A DNA stretch of 11,232 nucleotides from an uncultured Ruminococcus sp. (GTDB lineage: Bacteria; Bacillota; Clostridia; Oscillospirales; Acutalibacteraceae), in contig CACXHC010000035.1 in the NCBI GenBank assembly GCA_902767285.1, forward strand, positions 1-11,232. The letters run 5' to 3'. Every line of letters begins with the position of its first letter. The stretch's first letter is position 1. Of this stretch, positions 6,697 to 11,232 are shown in pieces. The notes beneath the pieces were generated by a model. It was not told where the DNA came from, did not search any database, and saw nothing but the letters and a program-made list of their open reading frames with translations. A program made the position numbers and the translations under genes.

Positions 6697-7614
6697 CTAC
6701 CTCCTTTGATTTTTGTCGGACTGTTCATAAGCCCTGATAATATCTTGAACAAGACGATGCCGCACAACATCTTTTTCGTTAAAAGTGACCTGAGCAATAT
6801 CGTTGATATTTTTCTGAACTTTCATGCACTCTTTCAGACCGCTTTTTCTACCGTCTGGCAAATCGATTTGTGTAACATCTCCCGTTATTACCATTTTTGA
6901 ATTGAAACCCAAACGAGTCAGGAACATTTTCATTTGTTCGCCTGTTGTGTTTTGAGCTTCATCAAGAATAATAAAACTGTCATCGAGGGTACGTCCTCTC
7001 ATATATGCGAGGGGGGCGACTTCGATATTTCCTCTTTCAACATATCGATGATAAGTTTCCGCTCCGAGCATATCAAAAAGAGCATCGTACAGCGGTCGCA
7101 GATACGGGTCAACCTTGCTTTGCAAATCTCCCGGAAGGAAACCGAGTTTTTCGCCGGCTTCAATAGCAGGTCTTGTCAAAATTATTCGGTTGACTTCGTG
7201 GGCTCTGAATGCCGTTACCGCAAGAGCAACTGCAAGATACGTTTTGCCTGTTCCGGCAGGGCCTACACCGATAGTTATAGTATTGTTTTTTATAGCATCG
7301 CAATAATGCTTTTGACCGATAGTTTTAGGCTTGACGGGCTTGCCTTTGGCAGATACGCAGATACAATCTCCCGAAAGAGTCGTCAAACGGCTTTCGGAGC
7401 CTTCATTGACAAGCGATATGCAGTATCTGACATTCTGCTCGTTTAGGGTTTCGCCTTTATTGATGAGCATCAGCATACTTTCGACAGCTTTTGCAGCGAG
7501 TGCAACATACTCGGGATCACCGCATATTTTGAGTTCCGAATCTCGCATTAAAATTTTAACGCCGTATGATTTTTCAACTATCTTTATATTTTCATCAAAA
7601 CTGCCGAACAGCAT
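6697..7614 (-). CDS. phoH: PhoH-like protein, P-loop ATPase; N terminus possibly frameshifted
   Basis: A cytosolic PhoH-family ATPase related to the helicase-like PhoH/PhoL proteins and routinely paired with ybeY. From the ATG at 7614 it has 305 residues. Walker A is GPAGTGKT (118-125) and Walker B ends in LDEAQN (Asp218, Glu219); TGDVTQIDLP is also conserved. The frame stays open upstream of 7614 for 19 codons that read like the usual family N terminus (TTEQTINIERLEQAV). No standard start codon exists in that stretch, and the ATG at 7663-7661, just after an AAAGGA site, is one base out of frame. Without base 7660 the protein would have 321 residues, close to the family norm. The ATG at 7614 has no good ribosome site. 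Translation may start at a rare codon (ACG or ATA), or the base is an indel or error. The annotated start is conservative. Confidence 0.9.
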   Translation of the reverse strand: MLFGSFDENIKIVEKSYGVKILMRDSELKICGDPEYVALAAKAVESMLMLINKGETLNEQNVRYCISLVNEGSESRLTTLSGDCICVSAKGKPVKPKTIGQKHYCDAIKNNTITIGVGPAGTGKTYLAVALAVTAFRAHEVNRIILTRPAIEAGEKLGFLPGDLQSKVDPYLRPLYDALFDMLGAETYHRYVERGNIEVAPLAYMRGRTLDDSFIILDEAQNTTGEQMKMFLTRLGFNSKMVITGDVTQIDLPDGRKSGLKECMKVQKNINDIAQVTFNEKDVVRHRLVQDIIRAYEQSDKNQRR

Positions 7615-7717
7615 TACAGCTTGTTCAAGCCTTTCGATATTTATTGTTTGTTCCGTTGTGCATCTTTCCTTTCATGATTGTGATAGCAATATTTTTAACA
7701 GAGATGACATCACAATA

Positions 7718-7753
7718 TGTGTTTATTATAACACAAAAAAAATTAAATGTCAC
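7718..7753 (-). promoter_or_regulatory. Extended -10 promoter of phoH-ybeY, overlapped by a small palindrome
   Basis: On the minus strand GTGACA (7753-7748) and TATAAT (7730-7725) are spaced by 17 bp, with TGT before the -10 box. The -10 lies inside an inverted repeat, TGTGTT-N6-AACACA (7718-7735), which could be an operator. The same 17-nt core (7722-7738) recurs in the promoter of the 89-aa gene at 5888-5904. Confidence 0.75.
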
Positions 7754-8093
7754 TAAAAAACAATAAAATTATTTATAAAAATAAATTTTTATTAAAATAC
7801 AACAAACAAAAAGGCTTTAGAACGTTAGAATTGACATATTCAGACAGTATTTTGATATATTTTTTTGTAGATTTGTTTACAAAAAGATTTAGGCAAAAAA
7901 AGATAGCCTAACGGACAGTATTTAATCATATAGTAACATTTTTAAAAAATATTATTGATTATTTGTTTATTTTGCCTTTTTTACTTAAAAATAATGACTT
8001 TTTGCTAAAAACATAAAAATATTTTTGTTCAAAACGTTAAAAAATCACAAAAATTAATTATATGCTTAAAAAAAATATAAAATTTTTTATAAA
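7754..8093. other. AT-rich divergent intergenic region
   Basis: No gene is visible. The DNA is very AT-rich with many A- and T-tracts. GACAGTATTT occurs twice in direct orientation (7843-7852 and 7914-7923, 71 bp apart). A 6-bp inverted repeat, TTAGGC/GCCTAA (7889-7894 and 7906-7911), lies between them. A TTGACA at 7831-7836 has only poor -10 candidates (GATATA at 17 bp, TATATT at 19 bp). These could be regulatory sites for the large gene at 8150, but nothing is decisive. Confidence 0.4.
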
Positions 8094-8127
8094 TTGTATT
8101 GAAAAAATATTCCGAATATAGTAAAAT
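8094..8127 (+). promoter_or_regulatory. Probable promoter of the large modular-protein gene
   Basis: Two overlapping registers each have 17-bp spacing: TTGTAT (8094-8099) with TATAGT (8117-8122), and TTGAAA (8099-8104) with TAAAAT (8122-8127). The gene's ribosome site AAGGAG (8135-8140) follows, 9 nt before the ATG at 8150. The leader would be short. Confidence 0.55.
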
Positions 8128-8149
8128 TTATAAGAAGGAGTGATTTTAT

Positions 8150-11100
8150 ATGCTCGATGCAAATAACGGTAAAAAACCTACTGACAGATTAAAATTTGAA
8201 ATGAATGAAAACACAACCCTCGTCCTTCAAAATGAGTTCTGCGAAATCTATAAAGATACAAGAGCCGGTAAGACTTTTAAAGTTATCGGCGGCGAAATAG
8301 TCCCCATAGAGCTGCGTGAACTGAATATGTGGAAGGGCAGGCAGAAAACCCCTACAAACTTTGTTGTTAAGCCCTTGAAAGATGAAAGAGGTATTCCTTA
8401 TGATTACATCATAACAAGAGTTACCCGTGGTGCGGCTCCCGAATTTGATTTTGACGCAACACCCATGACGTCAGCTGTACCTATGGCTCCACAGAGATCC
8501 ATCCCTCCGACACCTCCTGTTCCCCCTGTGGCTCAGGTTGCATCGGTAGCACCGGTAGCACCGGCAGCACCGGTAGCACCGGTAGCACCGGCAGCACCGG
8601 TAGCACCAATAGCACCGACAGCACCACCGGCAGTACCTGTTGCACCTGTCGCCTCGGCAATACCGGCGGTAAGACCGGCACCGCCCAGACCTGCTAAGGC
8701 ATCCAAACCCATTGTCACGGTTATAGAAGATTCCGAACGTGAATCAAGAATAAAATTTGTTGCCTCGGGCGATTTTGACGAAATATTCTCAAATGAGTAT
8801 TTCCCTGTTTACAGAGATAAAGTTAGAGGCCGTACATTTAAAGTTGTTAACGGTGAAGTTGCCAATATTGAAGTTCGTGAACTCAATATGTGGAAAAACC
8901 AGCTCAAAAAGCCGGGCGAATTTAATATTACAATAATCAACGACAAGCAGGGCAATCCATACGATTATAAAATTGAAAGAGCATCCGACCCCGGTGCAGC
9001 GTCAAGTATTCCTGTTATGAATCCGCAGAGATCTGTTCCGCCGGTTGCTCCTGTGGCTACTCCTGCTCCTGTGGCTAATTTGACACAGCAGAGAACGGTT
9101 CCTCCTGTTGCTTCCGCAGCTCCTGTTACTCCGCAAAGAACCGTTCCGCCGGTTGCTCCACAGAGAACAGTTCCGCCGGTTGCTCCTGTTGCCGCTCCTG
9201 CTCCTGTGGCTAATTTGGCACAGCAGAGAACTATTCCTCCTATTGCTCCGCAGAGATCTATTCCGCCTGTTGCACAGCAGAGAACTGCTGCTCCGGCTCA
9301 AAGAGGCCGTGGCGGAAAGACAATCGATATGAACGGCACAAAACCAACAAGCCGTGTTATATTTGTAGATAACGATACAACAGAAAAAGTTTTTGAAACC
9401 GAGTTCTGCAAATTCTACAAAGATAAAAGAGCCCCGAAAATATTCAAAGTTATTGATGATGAAATCGTTCCCATAGAACAACGTGAGCTTAACTGGTGGA
9501 AACAACGTGAAAAGAATCCTGCGGGATTTGTTGTTACTGTCATGAAAGATGGCGGAAAACCATACGATTACATTATCTCCAAAGTAGAAGAGGACGGCAC
9601 ACTGACCGCGGCTCCTGCTGTTATGGCTCCGGTGCCTGTAATCGTACCTGATACGCCTATTCCGGGACTCACGCCTATTTCTCCCAGAGGCGGTCAATCG
9701 ACATCGGCGGCAGCTGCTCCAGATTCGGTAGGCGTTGTTAAGCAGCCCGACCTCAAGAGAGTTAAATTTGTAGAAACAGAATCCATGAAATGCTTGCTCA
9801 CAAACGAGTATTTCAAAATATATACCGACTCTCGCCGTGGTGCGACTTTCAAAGTTATAAACGATGAAATAGCTCCGTTGCCTCAGCGTGAGTTGAATAT
9901 GTGGAAGAACCGTGAACGCCGTCCGAAGGACTTCTCCGTAAAGGTTATCAACGACCCCAGCGGTAAAGTTTACGATTACGAAATAACAAAAATAGCCAAT
10001 GTTACAGCCGCCGTTGAAACAACAACCACAAAGACGAATCTTCCGCCTGTAACAGAGCGTCTGAACGTTGGCGGAAACAAACGCCGTCCCAATGCAAGCC
10101 GTGTTATAAACTGTGCTTTGTGCGGAACAGAACACAAAGAATCCGAGCTGTTCCTGTTTGGAAATAAGAACATTTGCTCCGATTGTATGGAAGTTCTCGT
10201 AAAAGAGAAATTGTTTGCAAGCGAACACGTTGACCCCGTTCAGAAAAATATAGACGATATAGTTGCGGCAGACGAAATTTACTGCACATACTCTCTTGTT
10301 ACAAACTACCCCTATCTTAATGACGATTTCTGTGTTAACATCTGCACAATAAAGAGAGCTGCTGAACTTGGTATTCCTGATACTATCGCTCAGACGATAG
10401 ACGAAAAAGGCGATTTCTTTGATGATTTGAAGCGTTTTGGTCTTAAGAAAATCATAGTAAACAATGACAGCAGTCACATTTATTCTCCCGAAGATTTTGA
10501 TGTTCATGTAAAGAGCGATGGTCTTATAGCTCCCAAACTTTACTTCAAAGTACTCAACTATATGCAGAGAGGAAACGACTCTCTCCGTGAAACAATTGCC
10601 GAGTCATTCTTGGGCAGCAAGGTCTATACATACGCTCTCAACGATGATATTACCGAAATCACCGACGAGAATATAGACGACTTCAAACCGCTTACATTTA
10701 CAGATGGCAAGAACAATTTCTGCCCTGTATTTACCGACTTTACCGAGGCGAGAAGCGTTGGTATGCCGTTCAAGGGTCTTTATGAAATTGAAACAAGACT
10801 TCTTGCTTTCCGCAAGATAACTCACTTCATAATAAATCCGCAAAGTCTTGGATTTATCATGAACAAAAAAATACTTGAGGGCGTTACTCCGAACTACGAC
10901 AGATCTATTATAGACGAGGACGATAAGCGTATTAAGGATATCGACTCTTATCAAAATCCGTTCGATATTGAGGACGAAGTAGCTGATCAGGAAGCCAAAA
11001 GAAAAGCCGCTGAAGAAGCTAAAAAGATAACTGATATACAAAATGCTGCTGATGCCGTTATAACTGATATACGAAATGCCGCCGATGCTGATATAGCAAA

Positions 11101-11232
11101 GGAAAAGGCTGTTGCAGAAGCTGCTCAAGAAGCCGAAAGAAAAGCCAAAGAAGCTGAAAAAGCAGCTAAACAAGAGGCTAAAAAAGCTCGCAAAGATGCT
11201 GAAAATGCTCGAAAAGAAGCCGAAGATGCAAA
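8150..11232 (+). CDS. Large modular protein: four novel repeats, zinc ribbon, two SseB-like domains, coiled coil (partial, 3' end off window)
   Basis: The frame is open from the ATG at 8150 to the window end (1027 codons, no stop), with AAGGAG 9 nt before the start. It has no signal peptide or membrane segment, so it is probably cytosolic. In order: four ~80-residue repeats (about 12-93, 199-278, 401-480, 536-616) sharing R-x-x-F, NE[FY], Y-x-D, FKV[IV], RELNxWK and YDY; Pro/Ala-rich linkers, one made of nine VAP-like triplets (133-159) and one of QR[ST][VI]PP motifs (from 293); a C4 zinc ribbon (Cys655, 658, 676, 679) resembling the ClpX zinc-binding domain; two segments like the SseB N-terminal domain (about 708-790 and 824-915), the second with FCPVFTDFTEAR and FIINPQSLGFIM; and a Lys/Glu/Ala coiled coil from about 944 with an 11-residue period. 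I do not recognise the repeated domain. The shape suggests a multivalent adaptor or scaffold (inference). It is transcribed divergently from phoH. Confidence 0.88.
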   Translation, partial: MLDANNGKKPTDRLKFEMNENTTLVLQNEFCEIYKDTRAGKTFKVIGGEIVPIELRELNMWKGRQKTPTNFVVKPLKDERGIPYDYIITRVTRGAAPEFDFDATPMTSAVPMAPQRSIPPTPPVPPVAQVASVAPVAPAAPVAPVAPAAPVAPIAPTAPPAVPVAPVASAIPAVRPAPPRPAKASKPIVTVIEDSERESRIKFVASGDFDEIFSNEYFPVYRDKVRGRTFKVVNGEVANIEVRELNMWKNQLKKPGEFNITIINDKQGNPYDYKIERASDPGAASSIPVMNPQRSVPPVAPVATPAPVANLTQQRTVPPVASAAPVTPQRTVPPVAPQRTVPPVAPVAAPAPVANLAQQRTIPPIAPQRSIPPVAQQRTAAPAQRGRGGKTIDMNGTKPTSRVIFVDNDTTEKVFETEFCKFYKDKRAPKIFKVIDDEIVPIEQRELNWWKQREKNPAGFVVTVMKDGGKPYDYIISKVEEDGTLTAAPAVMAPVPVIVPDTPIPGLTPISPRGGQSTSAAAAPDSVGVVKQPDLKRVKFVETESMKCLLTNEYFKIYTDSRRGATFKVINDEIAPLPQRELNMWKNRERRPKDFSVKVINDPSGKVYDYEITKIANVTAAVETTTTKTNLPPVTERLNVGGNKRRPNASRVINCALCGTEHKESELFLFGNKNICSDCMEVLVKEKLFASEHVDPVQKNIDDIVAADEIYCTYSLVTNYPYLNDDFCVNICTIKRAAELGIPDTIAQTIDEKGDFFDDLKRFGLKKIIVNNDSSHIYSPEDFDVHVKSDGLIAPKLYFKVLNYMQRGNDSLRETIAESFLGSKVYTYALNDDITEITDENIDDFKPLTFTDGKNNFCPVFTDFTEARSVGMPFKGLYEIETRLLAFRKITHFIINPQSLGFIMNKKILEGVTPNYDRSIIDEDDKRIKDIDSYQNPFDIEDEVADQEAKRKAAEEAKKITDIQNAADAVITDIRNAADADIAKEKAVAEAAQEAERKAKEAEKAAKQEAKKARKDAENARKEAEDA
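8546..8626 (+). repeat. Nine tandem 9-bp units coding for Val/Ala-Ala-Pro
   Basis: Nine units close to GTAGCACCG follow each other in frame, with GCAGCACCG variants and drift in the last three units. They encode residues 133-159 of the modular protein, in its first linker. The unit length is a multiple of three, so slippage would lengthen or shorten the linker without breaking the frame. Confidence 0.9.
9026..9306 (+). repeat. Imperfect repeats coding for QR[ST][VI]PP linker motifs
   Basis: The second linker carries six copies of Gln-Arg-Ser/Thr-Val/Ile-Pro-Pro followed by Val/Ile-Ala, plus a degenerate seventh (QRTAAPA). One related copy is in linker 1. A longer unit around PAPVANL-x-QQRT occurs twice, pointing to internal duplication. 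The region is basic (Arg) and proline-rich, so it should be extended and disordered. Confidence 0.85.
11027..11089 (+). repeat. 33-bp tandem duplication in the coiled-coil region
   Basis: Two adjacent 11-residue units beginning ITDI and containing NAADA (from residue 960) differ at few bases. Later residues keep an 11-residue Ala/Glu/Lys rhythm up to the window edge, consistent with a hendecad coiled coil. Confidence 0.75.

Noticed and set aside
6934..7446. 170-codon open frame on the plus strand inside phoH
   Set aside because: It is antisense to the PhoH ATPase core, with no ribosome site or recognisable domain.
7831..7861. TTGACA with a following GATATA or TATATT as a second promoter for the large gene
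   Set aside because: The -10 candidates are poor at good spacing, or acceptable only at 19 bp, and a better pair lies directly before the gene.
8546..8626. Possible CRISPR array
   Set aside because: Units are 9 bp, contiguous without spacers, and in frame with a coding sequence.
8481..8718. Collagen-like Gly-Ala-Thr or Pro-Val-Leu repeats on the minus strand
   Set aside because: These are shadows of the 9-bp repeat in the plus-strand linker.
9002..10507. 501-codon open frame on the minus strand
   Set aside because: It lies fully opposite the large plus-strand gene. Its translation is rich in Cys, Arg, Ser and Asn without domain sense, it has no ribosome site, and the plus strand holds four matching repeats and a zinc ribbon.
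10604..11173. 189-codon open frame on the minus strand, Phe/Ser/Gly-rich at its start
   Set aside because: It is the reverse of the Lys/Glu/Ala-rich coiled coil; the hydrophobic look is an artefact of complementing AAA/GAA codons.

Overview
The window looks like chromosomal DNA from a low-GC Gram-positive bacterium, most likely an anaerobic member of the Clostridia (Oscillospiraceae/Ruminococcaceae-like; this is inference). The reasons are strong AGGAGG-type ribosome binding sites, AT-rich intergenic DNA, sigma-A promoters with TTGACA/TATAAT boxes, and clostridial-type versions of DegV, NudF-like Nudix hydrolase, ABC-F, PhoH and YbeY. No tRNA, rRNA, CRISPR array or transposase is visible.

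Region 1 (1-5476, + strand). After a gene-free AT-rich leader with two hairpins and a clear promoter, five genes follow in one direction with short gaps: a DegV-family fatty-acid-binding protein, an ADP-ribose pyrophosphatase-type Nudix hydrolase, a small DUF5658-like membrane protein, a two-domain ABC-F ATPase, and a short PLP-dependent Orn/Lys/Arg decarboxylase. They are probably co-transcribed. A 12-bp hairpin between the second and third genes contains the third gene's Shine-Dalgarno sequence in its right arm, so it may be a control point instead of, or as well as, a terminator. A hairpin terminator ends the region and is shared with the convergent gene that follows.

Region 2 (5522-7753, - strand). 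An 89-residue conserved-looking small protein has its own promoter. Upstream of it lies the phoH-ybeY pair (PhoH-like ATPase and 16S rRNA-maturation endoribonuclease YbeY), with its own promoter and a terminator after ybeY. The two promoters share a 17-nt identical core. The phoH reading frame continues upstream of its first ATG with a family-typical N terminus, but the well-placed ATG there is one base out of frame, which suggests a frameshift or a sequence error.

Region 3 (7754-11232, + strand). After an AT-rich divergent intergenic stretch, one very large open frame starts at 8150 and runs off the right end (1027 codons, no stop). It encodes an apparently cytosolic modular protein with four copies of an ~80-residue domain I cannot assign to a known family, joined by Pro/Ala-rich linkers. 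These are followed by a C4 zinc ribbon resembling the ClpX zinc-binding domain, two SseB-like domains, and a Lys/Glu/Ala-rich coiled coil with an 11-residue period. This protein is the best candidate in the window for something undescribed.
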